NCBI GenBank assembly: GCA_954871525.1
Contig: OX940862.1
Span: forward strand, 43,579,732-43,643,731
DNA length: 64,000 bases
Reading direction: 5' to 3'
Source of the DNA: Parietaria judaica
Taxonomy: Eukaryota; Streptophyta; Magnoliopsida; Rosales; Urticaceae
Positions 11,147-22,832 of the stretch are shown here, piece by piece. Numbering within the stretch: the first letter of the stretch is position 1; the number at the start of each line of letters is the position of its first letter. A model generated the notes under the pieces. It was not told the origin of the DNA, ran no database searches, and saw only the letters and a program-made list of their open reading frames with translations. The position numbers and the translations under genes are program-made.

Positions 11147-12701
11147 TGTTATGGGTCATTCTCGGAATTGATTTTACAAAACAAATTAATTAAACGGGAA
11201 TTATTGAACTAATTTCTTTTAATTAATTATACGATTTGATTAATCTTTTAATTAAGATTATAAATCAAATTAATCAATTTCAAACCCAAAATTCCCTCCG
11301 GAGTCCCGTTTTCGAAAAACAAAGTGTCCCGGTGTTCAAAAAAAATATGAAAAACCCCAAATACGACATAAAATTTGTGAAAAACAGACCAGGGACACGC
11401 CCGGGAGCAAGAACGGCCGAGGAGACACCCGTGGGACCCACAGGGGCGGCAGCCGTCAAGTCCACGCCTCGTGGCGGCTCCCTGCGCCGCCTCTCCCCCG
11501 CGGGCCCCACCTGGGGTCACCTCACCCCCCCCCACCCAATTGGGGGCTGCCTCCTTCAGATCGCGCCAAATGGCGCGATCTCCCGTCCTCGCGTGTCCCT
11601 TCACGGGACACGCCCCACTTGCGGGCTCCCCGCACACGCAGGGACACGCGTAGGGCCCTGAGGGGCCCGATCCTTGCGCAGAGAGCCGCACCCTTGCAAG
11701 TGGCGAGAGGCCTGCCTCGGGCAGGCCACGTGTAAGGCGGGGATCGCCCCTGCCCTCCGATCGCAAGCAGATGGGCCCCCCCTCTGGGGCTTGGTGGCCG
11801 TCCAATCCCGCATGGCCGGGATCGAACCATTTTTTCCCAGGGACTAAAATACAAATAAAATATTGTCCCCCCCCCCCCCCGAAACAATATTTTACTGCAT
11901 TTAGGCCCCTGGGCCCTACTATAAATAGATGCTGAATTCTGTTAAAACGGTAACTCATTCGAAGTATCTCGACTCGAGTTCTCTCTCTCTCTCTACCCCC
12001 GATATACTCGCCTCCCCTCAAATATTATACTAATGTTGAGCGTCGGAGGTGAATCAGGGGGTAACCCCCCCTGTTTCCCTTGACCTCGGGTGTTACCTTT
12101 TTCAGGTCCAGAAATTGAGGAATTTCATAAAAGCGGAAGCCCTGTAGGAATTTCCACAAGGCACAGACTCTGTCCCTTAGTCCTCGTATCTACAACAGAT
12201 ACCACGACTCCGCGGACAGTCCTGTCAGCCCAGACTTAAAGCAAGCCTAGTCAGGTGGAGAGTCTAATCCCCTAGGATCCACTTCTTGGACGAACGCACT
12301 CCCCCGCTCGCTGGTACCCCCGATCTGCGTGGCCTCCAGACCTGTAAAAAACCCGGCCTGGTCCACTCCAGGCTCTGCGGTAACAGGTAGCGAGTCACCC
12401 CGATCGCCTGGACTCCAAGCGGCCACGAGACTTTCGATCCAAAAAGTGCCAGAGACACTGACCCAGGGCCCCCGGATCGGTCAATCAAAACCTCACCCTA
12501 ATGTCAACGGTGACCACCCCGAAGTCAACGAGGATGAAGATGAACAATCATTGACAACAAAATCTGTCATCCTCGCAACAAGGCCACCCTAGGCCCATCC
12601 AGAAATCAACAGAAGCCCGCCACGTCATCAACGATATTGGGCCAGGCCCAAAATACACAACTTGGGCCTCAACAGTGTTTGATCCAAAAAACGGCATAAC
12701 A
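11147..12701 (+). mobile_element. Solo LTR of a Ty3/gypsy-type retrotransposon
   Basis: The 1,555-bp unit begins TGTTATGGG and ends GGCATAACA, i.e. TG...CA ends with a 7-bp inverted repeat, and is flanked by an identical 5-bp duplication GTAAT (11142-11146 and 12702-12706). No internal retroelement DNA follows, so it is a solo LTR from recombination between two LTRs. A promoter-like TATAAATAG lies at 11920-11928; upstream is a GC-rich U3 (11390-11840). The 3' end contains CAGTGTTTGATCC, also found near the 3' end of the LTR at 46075-47126, so the two families are related. The long frames crossing it are by-products of GC-rich sequence. Confidence 0.85.
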
Positions 12702-12706
12702 GTAAT

Positions 12707-13545
12707 TATTTTTCGCTTTTAGAATTTACTAATATTTTTATAGAAAATTAATAATAAATTAAGCGTGAAACTGTAAAACCTATAAGCTAAGAATTTTAGT
12801 TTGACAATTGAGTATATGAACGTAAGTATGCTCATGCAATAATAGCTACACCCATGTATATATGTATATATATAATACATATATACATCCAAATTTATTA
12901 TTATGAATTTTACAGGGAAAATCACGTTCACGGTTAATATAGAACTATAGATAAATATGATTGTTTTATGAACTAGCAAGTACACTCCAAAAAAAAAAAA
13001 AAAATACACGACTTTAAATTTAAAACAACAGGACCTTGAAAATATTGAAACTAAATAAACGACAGAAATTTTGATAAATAACAACTTCAAGAACCAGAAC
13101 ATTTCAACGTCAATTAATTTAGGGATATTTATGGCAAAAACTACCAACATGTCATAAAAAAATGGAGAAATTTTGGCAAAGGAAGTTAACTTGTTTGGAA
13201 TGTATCAGTTATATTGCTAATTTTAATACTGGCAATAGTCATCAAAGACTTCTAATCAGTCTCGGAGCAAAAAACCATTACTAGAATTAAATCGCAATAA
13301 CAATATAACTGATACAAACTTAACAAGTTAGCTATTTTTGTCAATATTATCCTTACAAAATCTGATTTATATTCCCAATTTTTTAAGCGGCAAAAGATTC
13401 CAATGATATAATTTTTTTCACATAAGTAATTAAGTTTTTTTTTTTTTTTTTTTATATATATACCGACTCCCTACCATTAAATTTTTTGTGACGACGTGCG
13501 ATTTGTTCAGAATTTTTTTCCTTTTGACTACCTATGAATTACAAG
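12707..13545. other. AT-rich intergenic DNA
   Basis: No gene is recognisable. The stretch has TA-rich tracts (about 12855-12885), an A run near 12990-13005 and a T run at 13435-13453. A near-copy of AACAATATAACTGATAC-type sequence appears in both orientations around 13200-13320, hinting at a small foldback remnant. Confidence 0.4.
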
Positions 13546-13550
13546 AGCTT

Positions 13551-13876
13551 TGTTATATATATTGGAATAATGCTCATGAACATTATGTTATGTTTGCATT
13601 TATTATTTTCACTATGCAAACACTATGCACCTACAATATGTAATTAACTAGATGCCCCTAGGTTTTCCTATAAATACCCCTCTTGGAGGAAGAATAAACT
13701 CACTCATTTTCCCACAATTTCAATCTTATTTTCTCACTTTTGATTTCACGGATTATCTCCATTTTCTCTACTCCATCATCATATATTTATCTTACTATTC
13801 CACCCACATACAAATCATTTCACTCACTCATTACCACACTAAATATAATAGGTGCAAAAGTAGCAAGTTTACAATA
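13551..13876 (+). repeat. 5' LTR of the copia element
   Basis: A 326-bp LTR starting TGTTATATATATTGG, with a TATA-type CTATAAATACCCC near 13670. It ends ACAATA by comparison with the 3' LTR, so the 3' end is TA, not the usual CA. The next bases, CGTTATCAGCACGA (13877-13890), sit where the tRNA primer-binding site should be. Confidence 0.85.
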
Positions 13877-13972
13877 CGTTATCAGCACGATCACTCTACG
13901 ATAAGTTCAGAACACGGTATATTAAACTGTGGGCTGAAACTTTTATAATTATTATTATTATTATCGTTGTTT

Positions 13973-14327
13973 AACATCATATTACTATATACAGGAGGCT
14001 CTGTCACCTTATAGTAATGTGATGGGATTTACGATAATTTACTTTCTTTTATGTGATTTACATTTATTGAATTATGTTTATGTATAACATCATATTACTG
14101 TAAATAGGAGGCTCTGCCACCTTATGGTAAATGTGATGTGATTTAAATTAATAACTTTGTTATGTATAACATCATTTTATTATATATAGGAGACTCTACC
14201 ACCTTCTAATAAAATGATGTGATTTACATCTAACAATTATTTATCTTCAGTCTCAATATGTATAACATCATTTTATTATATATAGGAGGCTCTGCCAGCT
14301 TCTAATAAAATAATGTGATCTACATCT

Positions 14328-14370
<43 letters not shown>

Positions 14371-14430
14371 TCAAGTAATATCAAATTACTATATACATGA
14401 GGCTTTGCCACCTTTTAGTGAAATGATATT
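13973..14430 (+). repeat. Array of five related hairpins in the copia leader
   Basis: Five units at 13973-14024, 14096-14139, 14168-14221, 14263-14318 and 14377-14430. Each is an inverted repeat of about 12-13 bp (ACATCATTTTATTA type arms) around a conserved central sequence, GGAGGCTCTGCCACCTT with small changes. Arms differ between units while pairing is kept: unit 1 has ATTACTAT with ATAGTAAT, unit 3 has TTTTATTA with TAATAAAA. A (TA)n microsatellite (14333-14368) separates units 4 and 5. They lie between the primer-binding site and gag, where retroelement RNAs carry dimerisation or packaging signals; that role is an inference. Confidence 0.8.
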
Positions 14431-14960
14431 AATTGAAATAATTCTTAATTGCTTTATCTTAATATTTTTATGATTAAGTATATCTATGAAATGTTTGTCT
14501 ATTTTTTACATCTCATTTTATTACATTACATCACTAATCTAATATTAGTTACATTGTGTTAATATGTATCCAACGGTAACATAACGGCTATAAACGGTTA
14601 TATTTTTACCTATAAATACAAGTTTATCAAACTATACAAAATCACATTTCTTATTCTACCACATATTTTTCTCTCCAAAGTTTAGCCGATAAAATTCCTA
14701 GACTAATGTTAGTTTTTGTAGCCTTAATTATCCTTGTATACAATGTTAGTATTTTCATTTTTGATATTACACCGGAAGAATTTTATGCTGCCTCAAAGGC
14801 AATTTTGTATTCATGTATTTTTCTTTGTTGCTTACAATCTTTGTAGACTTATACATTTTGAATTAAATCTAATGTATCATTTATTTGCATGTTAGTTATC
14901 ACCATGTGGAATCTTGTGCAGCTTGAATTCAGTCCTCTTTAGATCATTGGAAATAATTAC

Positions 14961-16266
14961 ATGCCTTGGACAGTGGATATTGAGATGCATTTAGAGTCAA
15001 TGAATCTTCTTGAGACACTCAAGGAAGAGAATGAATCATCAAGGACGGAAAAGGCGAGATCTTTGATCTTCCTTCGCCGACACCTTGAAGAATGCCTAAA
15101 AAATGAGTATCTCACTGTGAAAGATCCAAGTGAGTTGTGGAAAAATCTTAAAGAAAGATATGATCACCAAAGGGATGTAATGCTCCCCATTTTCTGCGAT
15201 GAATGGACCGTTTTGCGGTTCCAAGACTATAAGAAAGTCGGAGACTATAATTCTGCAATGTTTAGAATTGTAACCCATTTGAGATTTTGTGGGGTAACGA
15301 TAACTGATGCTGAAATGCTGGAAAAGAATTTTTCTACTTTCGATGCATCAAATATAACCCTGCAACAACAATATCGTGTACGGGGTTTTCAAAAGTATTC
15401 TGAATTAATTGCTTGTCTCCTCATCGCTGAAAAGAATAATAAGTTGCTGATGAAGAAACATCAATCTCGCCCGACCGGCTCAAAAGCGCTTCCTGAAGTA
15501 AACTCTATCAACTCCAACGAGCCCAAGAACTATTTTCAGGGTCAAGAGAGAGGTCGAGGTTGCGGTCGTGGTTACAGACGTGGACGGGGTAGTTATTATC
15601 CCTCATACAAGTCTGGTAACTACTACGATGCAACAACATGGGAAGGGCCACGATGATTCTCATAAGAAAGGAAAAGAGACGAATTCCTCAAAAGTATTTT
15701 AAACCTGTTGTTTCAGATGAGGCTCTAAAGGGCACAGGTCAAGAGTCTGCCGAGTCCCGCCGCACTTATGCAAACTCGACCAGGATTCCATGAAGAAGAA
15801 AGAGAAAGAGGTCAACTTTGTTGACCAAAATGAATCCACTCATCTTGAATCATCTGACTTCAATAATGATTTCATCGACACAATTGGTGATTTTGCTGAG
15901 CAAGCGACTGGTGGAAACTAAAATGAATTTTGTAACTTTTATTGGGAATAAAGCCCAATGATCCGATGTTTGATTGTCTTCCTTTTGTATGATATGTCAT
16001 GTGTAGTTTATCTAATGTGTGTAATAAGTAATGCTACTGTTTAATTACTCATCTTACTTATCTAAATTTGTGTTTGCTTTTAGTTAAAATTTTCAAATGG
16101 AAAAGGCTAACCGTGAAGCTGGAGAACTTTGCATACTCGATTGTGGAACAACACACACTATATTGAACGATAAAAAGTTCTTCTTAGGTATAAAATCGAG
16201 AAAATCCAGTGTGGATACAATATCAGGTCCTGTAGATCTGATTGAAGGGTTTGGCAAAGCAATTTT
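14961..16266 (+). pseudogene. copia gag and start of protease
   Basis: An open frame at 14961-15656 (about 231 residues) is the copia gag capsid region; it contains FLRRHLEECLKNEYLTVKDP, LWKNLKERYDHQ and LLMKKHQSRPTGS, followed by an RG-rich nucleic-acid-binding tail. Further on, the zinc knuckle region is broken: its second half, GHRSRVC, is readable around 15735-15755 in another frame, but the first cysteines are gone. From 16097 the aspartic protease begins (LDCGTTHTILNDKKFF, with DTISGPVDLIEGFGKA). It is cut at 16266 by the nested insertion and continues at about 19152. Confidence 0.8.
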
Positions 16267-19151
16267 TGTTGAACATATGTGTCCTTAAACAAGATATTTT
16301 ATCCATTTGTAAAAGATTATGACAAGTCATTCAATAAAGATGGTGCTTATTATGTTAATCTTTGTATATTATTTGGTAGAGTAAAATAGAACGTTTGTTT
16401 CCTTAGTTCATAAAGGATGCAATTATGTTATTATTTTCACAACAGAGTCAATGGAGGAAGAATTAATAATCATTATAATAAATGAACTTAAAATGTTCGT
16501 GACCTGATTAACTGGGTGGGAGCCCATTAATCGTATAAGGTCATTAATGTGACTAGTGACAATCCTATTCTGGATTATGTGTGTGTGTCACACTCACTAG
16601 AAGTGCATTAAGTGTGAAATGTCTTCATACTGGACTGGACCTGACTTAAACTCAAGAAGTTATCATATAAGACCATCACTGATAACTTGTAGTTGAATCA
16701 CAAATATATGATCAAATGGATATTAGTTCTTAAGTCCGAGCTACTGGCTTGATTGTTCTTTGATTAAACCGTTAATGAACACAAGATATTACCGCTGTTC
16801 CCAACACTATTAATTTGGGAACATGATAGTCAGTAGTAAGGGTAGCTTAATCATAGATATGGGCATCACACAGCTCTCTTCAGAGTCATGATGATTCCCT
16901 TGATTGTCGGTGGTGAGAAGTGCGAGGTACCTGTGCGCAACTTATGAGTCGAAACCATAAGTGAGTTACTCATAATATTACTGACTGATTCAGTGAGGAA
17001 AATGCAATGTGAGGCATTACGGTAAAACCCGCCTGCTCATGTGTAATCATCAAGTGAAAGGACAATAACCCGAGTTTGATTTTATCAATGGACACCCTGC
17101 TGATATAAAGGGGATAATATACACCGTATCACTAAAGAGTGCAGCCTCGGGTCTATAGTGGAATCACTTCGAGGTTTGACGAACAACTAGCAGTTCATTG
17201 GAGCTTAAGTGAAAAACGGGTCTATGGTCCCCATGATAGCTCCATAACGGATGATACGTGCGTGATTAAAATACATTATGGATAATTTTTAATCATTTGG
17301 CTAGACTTATAAAACTGAAAGGTCTGTCGCAGACGTCAGATAGTCTTATCGTCAGCGTGCAAAAGTACCATATCTTGGTACACAAAATTAACTGATAAAA
17401 GAAAGTTAGAGTTAAGATTTTCTATCAGCACCATGTTGTTGGAAATTAAATTGTAAGCAACTTTTCTTTTTGAACCAAGTCAATACGACGTACGGTTTTG
17501 TGATTTATGGATTTTCTAAGTTTGAACTCGGTTCGATAAACTATGAAATTAAATTTAAATGATGGTGTGGCACCATGACATTTTATTTTGTGATATTGAG
17601 ATCATTAATTATTAATATAATTTAATTATTTGGATTTAATTATTAATATCTTATTAATAATTAATTAATAATTAATCGATTTATATTAATAATAATATAT
17701 ATTTAATTATATATATTACATGTGTAAATCGAAGTGGGTTTGCATGACATAGTCCACACGAGTTTTACCTAACTAGGCTTTCATATTTGCGGCATAAGTA
17801 CCCAGAGTTTGGTACTTTAGCAAAAACCCTAAAATCAATCTTATCCTTTAGATCGAAAATGATTTAATATCAATCGTATGATTAAGATGATTGATTTTTG
17901 ACCTAACCCTAATTCAAAAATAGAATCTTGGTGACCAAGCTTAGGGTTTTCAAATTTTACCTAATTAATTGTATCCGTCGGATCGGTTTAAGATTTAATA
18001 TTTGTCGTCGGATTGGAAATTAACTAATTATATTTATAATATGTATTTTTCGAAACTATGATAATGATAAAATCGAATTAGGGCTTTTACCAAGTCTTAA
18101 GGTATTTGATTTTATCCCAAATTAATTTGATCCATTAGATCGGTCCAAGATTAATCTAAGTCGTTGGATCTAGATAATTTATTTCAAAATTATCATAAAT
18201 ATATATATAAAATTCAAAATTAAGATAAGTAGATAAGATTGGTTATTTGATTTACCAAGTCTTTCTTATTTAATTAAATCCCTAATTATTCATATCCATT
18301 GGATTTAGATAAGATTGAAGGCCTTTGGATTAGGATAATTAATTATATTTAATAATTAATTTCGAAATTAATATGTATATATATTCGAATTTTATTAAAT
18401 GAGAGGATAGTATTGGTTTAAAATTTACCTAGTCTTTCTTATTTAATTAAACACAAGTTTAATTATAACCGATGGAGAAAAGATTAAATCTCAACCATTG
18501 GATTGAAATAATGAAAGTATTTAAATATATATAAAATTCAAATTTTGGAGTGAAAATCTCTAATTCGGTTACGGTCTTAAGCCTATAAATATAGGAGTCA
18601 TTCTACACATTTTTTACACCTCTTCCTAGAGCAAAAAATCGAGCTCTCCCTCTCTCTTTAGGGTCTGCGAGTTTTCGCCTCTGATTACTTGCTTAGTGAG
18701 AACGTTGTTTCTCCGGTAGCTTAAAAAGAACTATCAGTCAAATATTGCGACGAAGTCCTACCGGCGAAGCCCACGCTTCGGTACGAGGAGTCCAGGAGAA
18801 TATCCCGGAAGATCATGGGTGCTTCCCTCAGCCCCGGCGGAGTCCTGTCGAAATTCAGAGTACGCAACCAGAACGTCAACTGAGGTACAGCCTTATGCAT
18901 TGGGTTAATAAATGCAACCATTTAACGCTTTCCATTAATTTCCTATTCGACTAGTTTATTGATAATGTTTATGATATAATAAATTAGTAATATTTATCGG
19001 ATCTTGTTAAAATGGTTACTACCCCATATTCGTGTCGTAGATCCGATAACAATTTTTCTCCGCTTTAAAATAATTTTTTAAATGTTACCGAGACGGCTCG
19101 GAGACACATTTTGTGGTAATGGAGTCGGTATTCCAACCCCGATTTCCAACA
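16267..19151 (+). mobile_element. LTR-retrotransposon-derived insert inside the copia protease
   Basis: The copia protease frame stops making sense at 16266 and resumes at 19152, with a near-duplicate of 5 bp at the edges (ATTTT at 16262-16266, AGTTT at 19152-19156). The insert begins TGTTGAACATATG and ends ATTTCCAACA. Its last 1,715 bp, 17437-19151, start TGTTGGAAAT, an exact 10-bp inverted match to the end, and carry a promoter-like CCTATAAATATAGG near 18581-18595, so this part looks like an LTR. The first 1.17 kb may be internal sequence of a non-autonomous element or part of one long LTR. No protein domain is seen. Confidence 0.65.
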
Positions 19152-20400
19152 AGTTTTACGTTACCAAATGGCACAATGTTTATCATAAACAATGCCTTAT
19201 TTCCCCCAAGATCCAAAAGAAACATGTTGAGTTTCAAAGATATATATTCTCATTGATTCGATACTCAGTCTGTAACTAAAAATGCCATGAAATATATGTT
19301 TATAATAATATATAAATCGGGGAATAAATACGCACTTGAAAAAGTACCAATGCTCCCTACTGGATTGCATTATACGCATATAAGTGCTATTGAATCAAAT
19401 ATGGTAGTTACCAAACCTTCAATATTTAACATATGGCATGATCGACTTGGTCATCCTGGTTCAACTATGATGCGAAGAATTATTGAAAATACACATGGAC
19501 ATCTATTAAAGGACTAGAAGATCCCTCAAGGAAAAATATTCCAGTGTAAAGCTTTTTCACTGGGAAAGTTAATCATAAGACCTTCACCGGAAAAAGTTGA
19601 AACAAAATCACCTATGTACCTTGAGCGTATTCAAGGTGATATATGTGGGCCGATTCACCCACCGTGTGGACCAGTTTGATAATCCATGGCATTGATAGAT
19701 GCATCTAGCAAACGGTCACATGTGTATCTGTTATCAACTCTCAATATGGCATTTGCTAAACTACTTGCTCAGATTATAAAATTGCGAACTCAATTTCCTG
19801 ATCACACGATCAAGAAAATTAGACTTGATAGTGTCAGTGAATTCACATCCCAAACATTTGAAAATTTTGTATGTCAGTTGGGATTGATGTTGAGCATCCT
19901 GTTGCTCATGTACACACACAAAATGGTCTGGCCGAATGTTTGATCAAACGCCTTCAGCTTATTGCTAGACCATTGATAATGAGAACAATGTTTCCCACTT
20001 CAGTATGGGGTCATGCAATATTACATGTTGCGGAATTATTTCGCATCAGGCCAAGTGCTTATCATAAATACTCTCCAATGCAACTTGCATTCTGCCAAGA
20101 ACCAAATATTTCCCATCTAAGGATTTTTTTGTTGTGCTGTTTATGTGCCTATTGCACCACCCAAAGAACAAAGATCAGGCCACAGAGAAGTCTTGGTATT
20201 TATGTAGGCTTTGAAAGCCCATCTATTTTTAAATACCTTGAACCTCAAACTGGGAATATTTTCATAACTCGTTTTGCTGATTGCCATTTTGATGAAGAAA
20301 ATTTCCCAGCATTAGGGGGAGAAAGAAAAACAGCTGGAAAGAGAAATTACATGGTCTGTACCAACATTGTTGTATCTTTGATCCCTACACAAAAGAATGT
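19152..20400 (+). pseudogene. copia protease end and integrase, broken
   Basis: After the insert, the protease tail is recognisable (TLPNGTMFIINNALF) with frameshifts. The pre-integrase zinc-binding region follows (IWHDRLGHPGSTMMRRII), then the integrase core: first Asp in GDICGPI, second in RLDSVSEFTSQTF, Glu in GLAECLIKRLQLIARPL. Thus all three acidic positions of the DDE catalytic set remain visible, but stop codons (for example TAG at 19515 and TGA at 19677) and a frame change near 19870 disrupt the protein. It copied and inserted the element's cDNA when intact. Confidence 0.8.
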
Positions 20401-21980
20401 GAAGGAAACGTCTAGAAAATTTTGCATTTGCAAGATATAGAAAATCAACTTCCTGATGCACTTACGCATATAAACAGAGTGACTAAATCTCATATACCAG
20501 CTAAGAATGCTCCTGCTCAAATTGAAGTCCCGAAAAGGCAAATTGAAAACAAAGTCACTCATGATATCATAGCACGCCTGAACCTGGAAGACCATTCAGT
20601 TCCAAAGATAAAATTCCTCGGAAAAGAAAAGGAGCAGAGAAACAAAATGACCTTAATATGGAGGAACGTATTCCTAAAAAAATACGTGATGAGGAAAATC
20701 TGGAAATTTCGATTAATTATGCTAGTACAGGTATAATGTGGAACCGAAACGTGAACATCAATGATGCATTCTGTTATAGTTTGGAATGCAATGTTATGTT
20801 CAAAACCCAGAGAAAGATATTCAGTCAAATTACAAAGATCTTTATATGGGTTAAAGCAATCCGGACGCATTTGGTAAAACCAACTAAGCGAATATTTGTT
20901 AGAAATGGGCTATATCAACGACCCTCTTTGCCCTTGCGTTTTCATCAAGAAAAAAACATCTAGATGTGTGATTATCGCTCTCTATGCTGATGATTTGAAT
21001 ATCATTGGGACAAATAAAGAGATTCTGGAAGCAATTTATTACTTAAAGAAAGAGTTTGAGATGAAAGACCTTGAGTAAATAAAGTATTGCCTCGGTTTGC
21101 AAATTGAGCACTTGCATAATGGGATACTTGTGCACCAATCGAATTACACAAAAAGGATTCTAAAGAGATTTAATATGGATAAATCAAATTCATTGAGTAC
21201 CTCAATGGTTGTGAGGTCACTTAATGCTGGAAAGGATCCATATCGTCTATGTGAGGAATCCGAAGAGATTCTTGGTCCACAAGTACCATATTTCAGTGCA
21301 ATTGGAGCTCTTATGTACCTTGCTAATTGTACCCGACCAGATATATCTTTTGTTGTTAATTTGTTAGCAAGATTCAACTCAACTCCTACTAAAAGACATT
21401 GGAGTGGAATTAAACATGTGTTTTGTTATCTTCAAGGAACAATTGATTTGAGATTATTTTACCCTAACAATACGAAACCAGTTTTGATTGGCTATGCAGA
21501 TACATGTTACTTTTCAGATTCACACAAAGGAAGATACCAAACGGGGTACATGTTTACTTGCGGAGGAACTGCAATTTCTTGGCGGTCCCAGAAACAGACG
21601 CTCGTTACGACATCATCAAACCATGCTGAGATCATCGCACTGCATGAAGCAAGTCGTGAGTGCGTGTGGATGAGACCATGACGCGGCATATCAGAACCAC
21701 TAGTGGTCTCCTACCAAATGATGATCCCATCATACTTTACGAAGATAATGCCGCATGTGTTGCTCAGATGAAGGAATGGTTTATCAAGAGTAATCGGACG
21801 AAGCATATTCCTCCAAAGTTCTTTTCTTTCACCCAAGAGATGGAAAAGAATAATGTTATCAGCATCCAGTATGTTCGTTCCAGCGAGAACTCAACGGATC
21901 TCTTCACAAAGGCTCTCCCCACTTCAGTGTTCAGAAAACATGTCCATGACATCGGGATGCGAAAGCTACATATTTTATGA
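20401..21980 (+). pseudogene. copia reverse transcriptase and RNase H, broken
   Basis: The amino-terminal part of the polymerase is partly deleted: around 20760-20830 sequence typical of the region just before the polymerase (NINDAFCYSLECNVM) jumps directly to the LKQSGR motif, so much of the fingers/palm is missing. The catalytic YADDLNII motif is present near 20980-21003. The RNase H domain is readable at about 21490-21980 (GYADTCYFSD, TLVTTSSNHAEIIALHEASR, LYEDNAACVAQMK, SSENSTDLFTKALP). In-frame stops (TAA at 21076) and frame changes interrupt it. The element cannot support its own copying. Confidence 0.85.
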
Positions 21981-22131
21981 AGAAATCACCGATGTCAACA
22001 TGAGGGGAGCTATACGTGGCTGTACTCTTTTTCCCTTACTATGGTTTTTATCCCACTGGATTTTTCCTAGTAAGGTTTTTAATGAGGCAGCATGAACACA
22101 TAAATTTTGTAATGAGCATTCTAAGAGGGAG

Positions 22132-22451
22132 TGTTATATATTGGAATGTTATGCTCATGAACATTAGGTTAGGTTTGCATTTATTATTTTCACTGTGCAA
22201 ACACTATGCACCTGCAATATGTAATTAACTAGATGCCCCTAGGTTTTCCTACCCACCTTGGAGGATGAATAACTCACTCATCATCCCACAATTTCACTTT
22301 TATTTTCTCACTCTTGGTTTCACCGATTCTCTCCAATTCTCTCTACTCCATCATCATGTACTTACCTTACTATTCCACCCACATACAAATCATTTCACTC
22401 ACTCGTTACCATACTAAAAATAATAGGTGCAAAAGTAACAAGTTTACAATA
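22132..22451 (+). repeat. 3' LTR of the copia element
   Basis: A 320-bp LTR starting TGTTATATATTGG right after a purine tract CTAAGAGGGAG (the polypurine tract, about 22120-22131). It is very similar to the 5' LTR but has point changes and a deletion at the TATA position: CCTATAAATACCCC of the 5' copy is CCTACCCA here. Confidence 0.88.
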
Positions 22452-22456
22452 AGCTT

Positions 22457-22832
22457 CAAATTTTTAACAACAAACACTAATTTGTAGCGCAATAGCCAAA
22501 ATGTATTATACAAATGCAAAAATGAAAGATTTGTTAGGGCAATTTAGTAATGACGTGAGGAAAAAAGGCCCTGATCAACTAGTAAATATATTTCGGCCCA
22601 CTCCCAAACGAGAAAGCAATAAAATAAAATAAAAAAAGGCTTTCTATTATGGTTTTATGTAGTTTCTGTCACCAAACGACGTCGTTTCTTTCATGAAAGT
22701 CACAGAACGCTGTCGTCTAATCCAAAGGGTTTTTGCAACTTGCTGCAATGACAAGCATAGAAATATTTTGAACTCATAATTTTATGACTTATATATATAT
22801 ATATATGTGTGTTGGTGTACATATATACTATG
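22457..22832. other. AT-rich spacer between two retrotransposons
   Basis: No gene is seen. A (TA)n tract lies at 22790-22806. The final CTATG (22828-22832) is the left target duplication of the chromovirus. Confidence 0.5.

Larger units (their letters stand above)
13551..22451 (+). mobile_element. Ty1/copia retrotransposon, decayed, with nested insert
   Basis: A full-length copia element of 8.9 kb with LTRs at both ends and a 5-bp target duplication AGCTT (13546-13550 and 22452-22456). Internal order is leader, gag, protease, integrase, reverse transcriptase, RNase H, which is the copia order. Stops, frameshifts, an internal deletion in the reverse transcriptase and a 2.9 kb insertion inside the protease show it is dead. 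Without the insert it would be about 6 kb. Confidence 0.9.

Noticed and set aside
11248..12021. Minus-strand open frame of 257 codons in GC-rich DNA
   Set aside because: It lies wholly inside a solo LTR and has only low-complexity Gly/Pro/Arg content.
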